NCBI GenBank assembly: GCA_020052115.1 | Contig: JAGVPR010000402.1 | Coordinates: 1-5,423 of the forward strand | DNA: 5,423 nt | Origin: Candidatus Eiseniibacteriota bacterium | Lineage (GTDB): Bacteria; Eisenbacteria; RBG-16-71-46; JAGVPR01 | Direction of reading: 5' to 3' | Shown: one piece after another, positions 1 through 5,423 of the stretch | How positions within the stretch are numbered: the stretch's first letter is position 1 | How the letters are laid out: each line of letters opens with the position of its first letter | The notes under the pieces: generated by a model | Database searches by the model: none | The model's input: only the letters and a program-made list of their open reading frames with translations | Told to the model about the DNA's origin: nothing | Translations under genes and position numbers: made by a program

Positions 1-573
1 AGGCCCGGTGAGCGCGGTCTTCCCCGCCGGCTTCATCGCCGCGCGCTCGCTCGCCGGCTCGATCCACGCATGCCCCGGAGGGAAGGCGCCGTGGGCCTGG
101 CAGGCATCCTCGAGAACCCAGAGATCGTGACGCGCCGCGATCGCGAGCAGCGGATCGAGATCCATCGCGCGCCCGAAGAGATGCACCGGGATCACGGCCC
201 GCGTGCGCTTCGTCACCCGGCGCTCGATCTCCTCCGGCGCGATCAGCAGCGTCGAGGGATCGGCGTCGGCGAAGACCGGCGTCGCGCCGACCGCCGACAC
301 GGCGGCCGCCGTCGCGATGAATGTGTTGGCCGGGACGATCACCTCGTCGCCCGGCCCCACCTCCATCGCCCTCAGCGCCAGGTGCAGCGCCGCCGTTCCC
401 GATGCCACGCCGATCGCATGAGGCGTTCCGCAATAGGCGCCGAACGCCTCCTCGAATTCGCGCACGAAACGCCCGCCGAGGAAGGCGGACGATGCGAACA
501 CCTCATCGAAGGCCGCGCGAAGCTCCGTCGCGAGGGCCGCGTTCTGCGCTCCGACATCCACCAACGGAATCAA
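1..573 (-). CDS. DegT/DnrJ/EryC1/StrS-family PLP-dependent sugar aminotransferase, N-terminal part (runs off left edge)
   Basis: Translating the minus strand from a TTG at 573 gives 191 residues with no stop before the window edge, about half of a usual 360-400 residue enzyme. The start MIPLVDVGAQ, followed by FLGGRFVREFEEAFGAYCG (residues 31-49), is the typical beginning of this family. The phosphate-binding SGTAALHLAL segment is at 58-67, PGDEVIVPANTFIATAAA at 74-91, and EDACQAHGA at 155-163, where Asp156 should contact the PLP pyridine nitrogen. The catalytic lysine motif (usually SFYPGKNLGA) would lie beyond the left edge. Family members transfer an amino group, usually from glutamate, to a nucleotide-linked keto-sugar in the cytosol. 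The TTG overlaps the previous gene's stop as TTGA and has an AAGGAG seven bases upstream, so the start is well supported. The segment after EDACQAHGA (164-191) looks longer than usual. The exact sugar substrate cannot be assigned. Confidence 0.93.
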   Translation of the reverse strand, partial: MIPLVDVGAQNAALATELRAAFDEVFASSAFLGGRFVREFEEAFGAYCGTPHAIGVASGTAALHLALRAMEVGPGDEVIVPANTFIATAAAVSAVGATPVFADADPSTLLIAPEEIERRVTKRTRAVIPVHLFGRAMDLDPLLAIAARHDLWVLEDACQAHGAFPPGHAWIEPASERAAMKPAGKTALTGP

Positions 574-1721
574 GTCTCGTCTCCTTCGGCTTTCCCGCCC
601 TGCAATGACGGGGCCAGCACGCTCCGGAACAGCGTCTCGTACTCGTCCACAATCCGGTCCCAATCGAACTGCCGCCGGACGTGTTCGGCCGCCTTGCGGC
701 GCATGACATTCACCCGCTCGGGCGCCGCGAGCAGTCCGGCGAGGACCTCTCGCAGGTGCTCGGGATCCCGGCTCCGGAACCTCACCCCCGCCTCCTCGCC
801 CACCACCTCCAGATTCTCGGCGATGTCGGACACGAGAACGCAGTTACCGAAGGCCATCGCCTCCATGAGGCCGATGGAGAGCCCTTCCGACTCCGACGGA
901 TGCACGGTCGCGTAGGCATGGCTCAGGAACTCGTTCCAGAGATGGCCGTACACGAACCCCGTGAAGACGATCCGGTCGTCCCCGTCGGCCAGGGCGCGCA
1001 GCCGGTGAGCATACTCGCCGCCGCGTTCCGCGTCTCCTGCGATGACGAGCCGCATGGATGTCTCCAGCTTCCGAAACGCCGTGATCAGGTGGTGCGCTCC
1101 CTTTTCCGGCACGAGCCGCGCCAGGAACAGGACGTACCGCCCCGGCTCGAGCCCTCGGGTTCGAAGGAGGTCCGGCTCGCGCTTCTCGGGCACGGCGACG
1201 CCGTTAGGGATGTAGCGCACGGGCCGATTCATCCTCCGCGCAAGATCCTGCCCCCAGTGTCGCGAAACCGACGTCACGACGTCGGGCCAGCGGACGGCCG
1301 GTCGCTCGCAGAGACGGAAGAAGACGTGGCCTGTCCCCTTCCACTTCGACTGCACCCACTCGAGCCCGTGCAGCGTGAGCACGACGCGCCGGCCCCGGCC
1401 GCGAAAGAGCGGGACGATCGGAGCATTGCCGAGCGAATGAAGATGCACGAGGTCGAATCGCTCATTCCTGGAACGGATCGCGGAGAGCGCCGTGTGGCTG
1501 AGCGTATCGAGGGTCCGGGTCCGCCACGAGGGCAGGCGAACGAGACGCATGCCGCGGTGAACCGTGACGGTCTCGGGCGTGTAGTGCGACCGGCAGAACA
1601 CCGAGACATCGTGCCCGCGGTCAGCCAGCCGGGCGCCGATCTCCTCGACGGCCCTCTCGACGCCCCCGTAGGTCGCCGGGATCCCCTTCAGCCCCGCCAT
1701 GGCGATCCTCAGCGGGCGCAT
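570..1721 (-). CDS. GT4-family glycosyltransferase ('KGIPATYGG' type, GT-B fold)
   Basis: A complete 383-residue protein when started at the ATG at 1721. It would transfer a sugar from a nucleotide donor to a growing glycan at the cytoplasmic face. The N-terminal Rossmann domain opens with MRPLRIAMAGLKGIPATYGG (1-20), a signature of a common group of bacterial exopolysaccharide GT4 enzymes, with LTLHGLEW at 115-122. The donor-binding half shows RYIPNGV (169-175), FLARLVPEKG (199-208, with Arg202 and Lys207 as likely phosphate contacts) and the EX7E pair Glu279/Glu287 in SESEGLSIGLMEAMAFG. There is no membrane segment. The start is chosen because the first beta strand begins here. An in-frame TTG at 1787 would add 22 basic, low-complexity residues and overlap the methyltransferase by 20 bases, and I consider it less likely. 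No good Shine-Dalgarno precedes 1721. Donor and linkage are unknown. Confidence 0.93.
   Translation of the reverse strand: MRPLRIAMAGLKGIPATYGGVERAVEEIGARLADRGHDVSVFCRSHYTPETVTVHRGMRLVRLPSWRTRTLDTLSHTALSAIRSRNERFDLVHLHSLGNAPIVPLFRGRGRRVVLTLHGLEWVQSKWKGTGHVFFRLCERPAVRWPDVVTSVSRHWGQDLARRMNRPVRYIPNGVAVPEKREPDLLRTRGLEPGRYVLFLARLVPEKGAHHLITAFRKLETSMRLVIAGDAERGGEYAHRLRALADGDDRIVFTGFVYGHLWNEFLSHAYATVHPSESEGLSIGLMEAMAFGNCVLVSDIAENLEVVGEEAGVRFRSRDPEHLREVLAGLLAAPERVNVMRRKAAEHVRRQFDWDRIVDEYETLFRSVLAPSLQGGKAEGDET
581..586 (-). promoter_or_regulatory. Shine-Dalgarno site of the aminotransferase gene
   Basis: The minus strand reads AAGGAG here, seven bases before the TTG at 573. It lies inside the last codons of the upstream GT4 gene. 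This strong, well-spaced site is what decides in favour of the non-ATG start, together with the family-typical N-terminus that follows. Confidence 0.8.
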
Positions 1722-1771
1722 CGAAGCCCGAGCGGCCTGGTCGCGCGCCGGTGCGCGATCGCGCTGCTCAT
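1709..1771 (-). other. Possible 20-codon bridging mini-ORF between methyltransferase and GT4 genes
   Basis: The methyltransferase stop forms ATGA (1771-1768), offering an ATG at 1771. Reading from it gives 20 codons (MSSAIAHRRATRPLGLRCAR) and a TGA at 1711-1709, just inside the GT4 gene that starts at 1721 in another frame. An AGGA lies only one base before this ATG, which is too close for an ordinary ribosome site. The peptide has no recognisable domain. It may be a translational bridge that carries ribosomes over the only gap in the operon, or it may be chance. The arrangement is seen directly; the function is inference. Confidence 0.25.
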
Positions 1772-2565
1772 TTCCTGACGAAGACAAACTGGTTGTTCCC
1801 CAGACCGCCGCCGCAGGTCACGAGATCGCGAAGAGCAAACCCGCGGTCCCGATAGAACCGGAACACATCTTCGGGACGCGCCACCTCGAATGGATAGCCG
1901 CCGAGCCAATCGACCCAGTCATGGAGCAGCGACATCCCGCGCTCCCTCTTGTAGCGAGCGAGCCGCGCCGGGAGCCACTCCCTGTGGACGACCGATCCGC
2001 CGATCTCTCGCGCCGCGAAATACGGCACGAACGTCCCCAGAATGAACGCTCGGCCGAGCGCCCCGGAACCGTAGATTTCCTTGACGCGCCTCCAGCGATC
2101 AGACTCTGAGCCCTGGTCGTTGTAGATCGCGATGAAGAGCTGTCCGGCCTCCGCCACCGGCAGCGCGGCGTTCGCCAAGGCCTTTCGCAAATCCCCGGTG
2201 TGGTGCAGGACACCCCAGGCGTACACGATGTCGAAGCGGCCGAGCGACCTCATGAACGCTTCATCCAGGACGTTGCCCGATGAGATGGTCCATGCCGGAT
2301 CGTCTGGGAAGTGGCGGGCGCGAAGCTCCGCGGCGCACAAGACCGAGTCGGGATCGGCGTCGAATGATCGGACCCGCGCTCCGAGTCGCCGGGCCGAGAG
2401 GGAAAAAAGCCCGCTGCCGCATCCGACATCGAGAAAACTCCGACCCGAGAGCGTGTCGGCCTGGAGCATCGTTCGGAGGGAGTCGGTCGCGCGACCGATC
2501 CTCTCCTCGTTGATCACGGGGAGGAAGCGTCTCCAGTTTCGGCCGAACGCGAAGGTGCCGCCCAT
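1768..2565 (-). CDS. Class I SAM-dependent methyltransferase of a glycan cluster
   Basis: A complete 265-residue protein with a seven-strand Rossmann methyltransferase core. Motif I, FLDVGCGSGLFSL, is at 44-56. The acidic end of strand 2, FDAD, is at 68-71 (SAM ribose contact), GNVLD at 97-101, and the motif-IV-like DIVYAWGVLHHTGD at 112-125. The N-terminal FAFGRNWRRFL (5-15) and the C-terminal HDWVDWLGGYPFEVA (215-229) plus CGGGLGNNQFVFVRK (251-265) match a recurrent group of methyltransferases found beside glycosyltransferases. From that context it probably methylates a sugar or glycan end, but the acceptor cannot be read from sequence. The ATG at 2565 overlaps the GT2 stop by one base (TGATG) and has AGAGGA seven bases upstream. 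A longer in-frame reading reaches 2892, but it lies wholly within the GT2 gene and its residues resemble no protein, so I reject it. Confidence 0.93.
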   Translation of the reverse strand: MGGTFAFGRNWRRFLPVINEERIGRATDSLRTMLQADTLSGRSFLDVGCGSGLFSLSARRLGARVRSFDADPDSVLCAAELRARHFPDDPAWTISSGNVLDEAFMRSLGRFDIVYAWGVLHHTGDLRKALANAALPVAEAGQLFIAIYNDQGSESDRWRRVKEIYGSGALGRAFILGTFVPYFAAREIGGSVVHREWLPARLARYKRERGMSLLHDWVDWLGGYPFEVARPEDVFRFYRDRGFALRDLVTCGGGLGNNQFVFVRK

Positions 2566-3557
2566 CAGAGGTTCCTCTCGCCGGGACCGAACGCGCGCCA
2601 CGTGCCGCGCACGATGCCGGCCCAGATGCCGGCCATCTGCGCGCACTGACGGAGCCCGTGGACGAACACGAAGCGCGCGGCGCCGCCCGCTCCCAGTGAC
2701 TTTCTCTGCCGTAGCGCGACGCCAGCGTACGCGATGAACGGCAGAAGAATCCAGAACGGCAGCGCCCAGAACACCGCGGATCGGAACCAGGAGACACAGG
2801 CGAGGATCAACGCCCCGGGCACGTACGCAACGCGCGCCAGGACCCCGGGATTGAGCCGGCCCGGGTGCCTCCAGTACGGCGCCAGGAACCACATGCCGTA
2901 CGCGAAGGCCTTTCTCAGAAGTTCACCCAGCTTCGTCGAGTGGTGATGCACGACCCACAGATCCCGGCTCCAGAGGAGCTTGTGCCCCCGCTCGACGAGC
3001 CGGAAGTTGAACTCGGGATCCTCGGCCGCCCACAGATCGGCGAAGCGCAGACCCCGGACGCTCTGCGCGCGGTACAACACGTCCATGGTCGCGAGGGAGA
3101 CGACGTACTCCTGGCGATCCTCGAGGCGATGGCCGTACTGGAGCGCATCGAGAGCGCGTGAGACCCACGATCCGTCCGGCGTCCGGCCGGGGCCGCCGAC
3201 GGCGGCCACATCGGGGTGGCGCCCCAGGAGATCGAGCGCCCGCCGCCCCCAGTCTCCGGGCAGTTCGACGTCCGCGTCCACGAAGGCGATGTAGTCGGCC
3301 CGCGCCGCATCGAGGCCGCGGTTGCGCGCCGCGCCGCGACAGCGTTTCGCTTCGTGAACCACGGTCACCGGGCGACCACCCACGCAGGAGATGGTCCCGT
3401 CCGTCGAACCGTTGTCCACGAGAATGACCTCCCCGGGGAGGCCTTGCGCGAGGATGGAATCGATGCAAGCGCGGATCGTCCCCTCGGCGTTGTAGGCGAT
3501 GACGATGAACGCCACCCCGGGGGTGCCGGGCCGCGTCACGTCGCCGGGAACGCTCAC
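2565..3557 (-). CDS. GT2-family glycosyltransferase with C-terminal membrane segments
   Basis: A complete 330-residue protein with a GT-A fold and inverting-type motifs. The N-terminal strand VAFIVIAYNAEGTI is at 15-28, VDNGSTDGT at 47-55 (Asp48 probable nucleotide contact), GAARNRGLDAA at 75-85, and the metal-binding DXD as VDAD at 93-96. AAEDPEFNFRLVERGHKL at 177-194 holds the likely catalytic acidic pair Glu179/Asp180. After the domain come two clear hydrophobic stretches, about 243-257 and 261-282, with a weaker one near 297-316, so the enzyme is probably anchored to the inner membrane with its active site in the cytosol. It would add a sugar to a lipid-linked or growing glycan; donor and acceptor are unknown. 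The start is a GTG forming GTGA with the stop of the preceding GT4. Only a weak, distant GGAAGG lies upstream, so translation probably depends on coupling. An internal GTG at residue 7 is possible. Confidence 0.93.
   Translation of the reverse strand: MSVPGDVTRPGTPGVAFIVIAYNAEGTIRACIDSILAQGLPGEVILVDNGSTDGTISCVGGRPVTVVHEAKRCRGAARNRGLDAARADYIAFVDADVELPGDWGRRALDLLGRHPDVAAVGGPGRTPDGSWVSRALDALQYGHRLEDRQEYVVSLATMDVLYRAQSVRGLRFADLWAAEDPEFNFRLVERGHKLLWSRDLWVVHHHSTKLGELLRKAFAYGMWFLAPYWRHPGRLNPGVLARVAYVPGALILACVSWFRSAVFWALPFWILLPFIAYAGVALRQRKSLGAGGAARFVFVHGLRQCAQMAGIWAGIVRGTWRAFGPGERNL
2573..2578 (-). promoter_or_regulatory. Shine-Dalgarno site of the methyltransferase gene, within a small inverted repeat
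   Basis: The minus strand reads AGAGGA seven bases before the ATG at 2565, inside the last codons of the GT2 gene. The site is the left arm of AGAGG-AA-CCTCT (2578-2567), so it could pair weakly with the bases next to the start codon. The ribosome site supports the short methyltransferase start; any masking effect is speculative. Confidence 0.65.
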
Positions 3558-4702
3558 GAGCGCCGCCCGCCTTCCGCCAGCTCGCGAAGCACCTGGATCT
3601 CGCGGGGCACGATTTCCGAGAACGAGCCGGCGCTCGCCTCGGCCCGGGCTTCATCGCCGAGCGCCTTCCGCCGTGGAGGATCACCGAGCAGCCTCTCGAG
3701 GATCTCCGCGAGACCGGCCGCATCGGCGGCGGGCACGAGGCACCCCGTCCTCCCGTCCTCGAGGACGTCCCGATTCCCTGGGACGTCCGTCGCCACGCAC
3801 GCCGCGCCGCACGCCATCGCCTCGATCAGAGCTTTGGGATGGCCCTCCATCGTCAGCGTGGGGAGCACGAACACCGCCGCTGTTCTCATGAGGGCGAGCA
3901 CTTCCGTGTGAGGGACGCGACCAAGGAACACGACGCGGCCCGGCGCGATACGCGCCGCATTGGCCTCGAGCCGGGCCCTCTCCTCCCCCTCCCCCGCGAT
4001 GATGAGCGACGCCGCGGGATGACGCTGGGCCAATCGCTCGAAGGCATCCAAAAGGACATGCACGCCCTTGCTCCAGTGGAGGCGGCCGGCGAAGAGGATG
4101 CCCGAGTCTCCCCGCGCGGAAGCGGCCTCATCGCCCCGGGCGAGGTCGAGGTCCACCCAGTTCGGCAGGAGCACCGTGCGTTTGCCGTAGACATGCTGCA
4201 CGCGAGTCTCGAGCCAGCCGGCCGTGACGAGGACAAGGTCGGCCGATCGGAGCGCGAGCCGTTCCAGCAGCGGCGCGACCCAGCGCTTCAGCCCCGGACG
4301 CTCGCTCATCCGCGTTTGCTCGGAGTAGTTGTACTGGTAGGTGACCATCATCGGGCATCCCGAGATCCTTCTCACGAGCGGCAGCGTCGGGATGTTGCTG
4401 CCGAAGACCTTGATCACGCCGTCCATCCCCCGCGCGCGACAAACAAGCCCGATGTAGTAGGCCGCGTGCCGCAGGCCGGCCGGCCGGGGCAGCCACCGCA
4501 TCGGGCGGTGCGTCACGCCGAGATCGGTCGAGTAGTCGAGGTTGTCGCTCGAGTGCACGACGACGCGAAACGCGCGAGCGTACGCCTGGAGAAGCCTCGT
4601 GTATCGTTCGAGGAGCCCCGTCCGCCTGAGTCCATCGAGGGACGCATCGGGGCTCTGGATGATGACGAGGATCGCACGGCCATCCGGCGCGGCTCGCTTC
4701 AT
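3554..4702 (-). CDS. GT4-family glycosyltransferase (GT-B fold)
   Basis: A complete 382-residue protein when started at the ATG at 4702. The N-terminal half is divergent, as is usual for the acceptor domain, with ILVIIQSPDA at 11-20 as the first strand and TYQYNYSEQTRMSE at 121-134. The donor-binding half is canonical: VLLPNWVDLD (177-186), ILFAGRLHWSKGVHVLLDAF (202-221, Arg207 and Lys212 as likely phosphate contacts), LIIAGEGEE (233-241), VVFLGRVPH (257-265), and the EX7E pair Glu286/Glu294 within MEGHPKALIEAMACGAACVATDVPGN. It would act as a retaining cytosolic transferase on a nucleotide sugar; the donor is unknown. The ATG overlaps the amidotransferase stop as ATGA and has GGAGG three bases upstream. 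A longer reading to 4801 would add 33 residues inside the upstream gene with no family-like sequence and is rejected. Confidence 0.93.
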   Translation of the reverse strand: MKRAAPDGRAILVIIQSPDASLDGLRRTGLLERYTRLLQAYARAFRVVVHSSDNLDYSTDLGVTHRPMRWLPRPAGLRHAAYYIGLVCRARGMDGVIKVFGSNIPTLPLVRRISGCPMMVTYQYNYSEQTRMSERPGLKRWVAPLLERLALRSADLVLVTAGWLETRVQHVYGKRTVLLPNWVDLDLARGDEAASARGDSGILFAGRLHWSKGVHVLLDAFERLAQRHPAASLIIAGEGEERARLEANAARIAPGRVVFLGRVPHTEVLALMRTAAVFVLPTLTMEGHPKALIEAMACGAACVATDVPGNRDVLEDGRTGCLVPAADAAGLAEILERLLGDPPRRKALGDEARAEASAGSFSEIVPREIQVLRELAEGGRRS

Positions 4703-5423
4703 GATCCTCCATCCCCCCGCGGTTGGTCCTCGCGACCTCGCGGCATTCCGTCGCCCTCGATCGAGATCCGGTTCCAGGCTTCGAACATCAGGAGGCACCA
4801 TAGCAGCTGGCCGTGGTCCTCGACCCCCCGCTCGTGACGATCCAACACCGCCTCGACCGTGCTCCGGTCCAGGTGATCACTCACCGCGCGGCTTGCGAGC
4901 AACCGGTCTCTGAGCGGAGCGGCGAGCGGCCCGCGAAACCAACTCGAGACGGGCACCCCGAATCCGTGCTTTCGCTTTCGCGCGTTCTCCGGCGGCAGGT
5001 GACGCGCTGCCACATCACGGAGGAGGGCCTTCGTCTCCCACCCGCGCAGCTTGAGCCCTGAAGGCACCGAGGCCGCGAACTCGACCACCTCGCCGTCCAG
5101 GTAGGGGCAGCGGACCTCGAGCCCGTGAGCCATGCTCATCCGGTCGATCTTCACGAGCATGTCGTTCACCATGAGGAAGCGGGCAGTCGCATAGAGCGTC
5201 TGCTCGAACGGCTCGACGGCATCGCCGAAGCCGATCCAGAGGGCGCCGGAGCGCCCCGCGGGCGAGAGCAAGTCGGCACCGGCGGGCACCAGACGATCGA
5301 GAAGGGGCCCTGTGGTGAGCGAGAACTTGCTCGCGAGCATCTCCGCGAGCGGCAGATCGCTGTCGCGAAGCCGTTTCGTCCAGGATCGCGCCCGCCAGCG
5401 CGCCGGACCCGGCGGGCGGGTCG
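4699..5423 (-). CDS. Asparagine synthase (glutamine-hydrolysing)-type protein, C-terminal part (runs off right edge)
   Basis: The open frame enters from the right edge (first whole codon at 5421) and gives 240 residues before the TGA at 4701-4699. It corresponds to the later part of the AsnB-type synthetase domain: MLVKIDRMSMAHGLEVRCPYLD at fragment residues 88-109, EVVEFAASVPSGLKLRG at 111-127, KALLRDVAARHLPP at 131-144, KRKHGFGVPVSSWFRG at 149-164, and a final LLWCLLMFEAWNRI near 206-219. The glutaminase domain and the SGGxDS ATP loop would lie outside the window and cannot be checked. True AsnB enzymes amidate aspartate with glutamine and ATP. Homologues inside polysaccharide clusters are often thought to amidate a sugar acid or other glycan group, and the five genes downstream favour that role here. 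The last 20 or so residues are charged and Gly/Arg-rich, probably disordered, and overlap the GT4 start by four bases. Confidence 0.93.
   Translation of the reverse strand, partial: TRPPGPARWRARSWTKRLRDSDLPLAEMLASKFSLTTGPLLDRLVPAGADLLSPAGRSGALWIGFGDAVEPFEQTLYATARFLMVNDMLVKIDRMSMAHGLEVRCPYLDGEVVEFAASVPSGLKLRGWETKALLRDVAARHLPPENARKRKHGFGVPVSSWFRGPLAAPLRDRLLASRAVSDHLDRSTVEAVLDRHERGVEDHGQLLWCLLMFEAWNRISIEGDGMPRGREDQPRGDGGS
4706..4710 (-). promoter_or_regulatory. Shine-Dalgarno site of the first GT4 gene
   Basis: The minus strand reads GGAGG here, followed by ATC and the ATG at 4702. The spacer of three bases is shorter than the usual five to nine, but the site sits exactly before the ATGA overlap and supports the 4702 start over the upstream in-frame GTG at 4801. 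Confidence 0.55.

Noticed and set aside
70..915. A 281-codon open frame on the plus strand over the aminotransferase and the GT4 end.
   Set aside because: It is an Arg-rich shadow translation that crosses two confidently assigned minus-strand genes and has no plausible ribosome site or family signature.
681..1778. A 365-codon open frame on the plus strand opposite the second GT4 gene.
   Set aside because: Its translation is rich in Arg, Pro, His and Glu with no recognisable motif, while the minus strand encodes a clear GT4. Long antisense frames are expected in GC-rich genes with biased third positions.
2566..2892. N-terminal extension of the methyltransferase frame up to 2892.
   Set aside because: The extra residues lie entirely within the GT2 coding region, are Arg/Ala-rich and resemble no domain. 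The FAFGRNW signature and a well-spaced Shine-Dalgarno mark the start at 2565.
4703..4801. A 33-residue N-terminal extension of the first GT4 gene.
   Set aside because: It overlaps the amidotransferase by about 100 bases and has no GT4-like sequence. The ATGA-coupled ATG at 4702 with GGAGG upstream is a better start.
3839..4837. A 332-codon open frame on the plus strand opposite the first GT4 gene.
   Set aside because: It has the same biased composition and no domain. The opposite strand carries the complete set of GT4 motifs in the right order.
1..5423. Search for promoters, terminators, tRNA or rRNA genes, insertion sequences, CRISPR repeats and attachment sites.
   Set aside because: None was seen. 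The window is essentially all coding on one strand, short hairpin-like GC-rich stretches fall inside genes without a T-run, and no long direct repeats stood out by eye.

Overview
The window is a gapless, single-direction block of sugar-polymer biosynthesis genes, all on the minus strand, from a high-GC bacterium (roughly two thirds G+C by eye, with G/C-rich third codon positions). No gene here fixes the taxonomy. The gene mix and dense packing fit a polysaccharide (capsule, O-antigen or exopolysaccharide) locus of an environmental bacterium, but the phylum cannot be read from this sequence.

In transcription order (right to left) the genes are: the C-terminal part of an asparagine-synthase-type amidotransferase (runs off the right edge, ends 4699); a GT4 glycosyltransferase (4702-3554); a GT2 glycosyltransferase with C-terminal membrane segments (3557-2565); a class I SAM-dependent methyltransferase (2565-1768); a second GT4 glycosyltransferase of the 'KGIPATYGG' type (1721-570); and the N-terminal part of a DegT/DnrJ/EryC1/StrS PLP-dependent sugar aminotransferase (573 to the left edge).

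Four of the five junctions overlap by 1 or 4 bases (ATGA, GTGA, TGATG, TTGA), which points to one polycistronic message with translational coupling. The only gap is 46 bases between the methyltransferase and the second GT4. It is spanned by a possible 20-codon out-of-frame mini-ORF. No promoter, terminator, RNA gene, mobile element, repeat array or CRISPR was seen, and no stretch above 300 bases lacks a gene.

Inferred joint function: the aminotransferase would make a nucleotide-linked amino sugar, the three glycosyltransferases would assemble an oligosaccharide (the GT2 at the membrane), and the methyltransferase and amidotransferase-like protein would decorate or amidate it. Flippase, polymerase, export and priming transferase genes are not in the window and presumably lie outside it. 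I see no clear undescribed system. The points worth checking are the start-site problem at 1721-1787, an unusually long segment in the aminotransferase before its catalytic lysine, and the gene combination itself.
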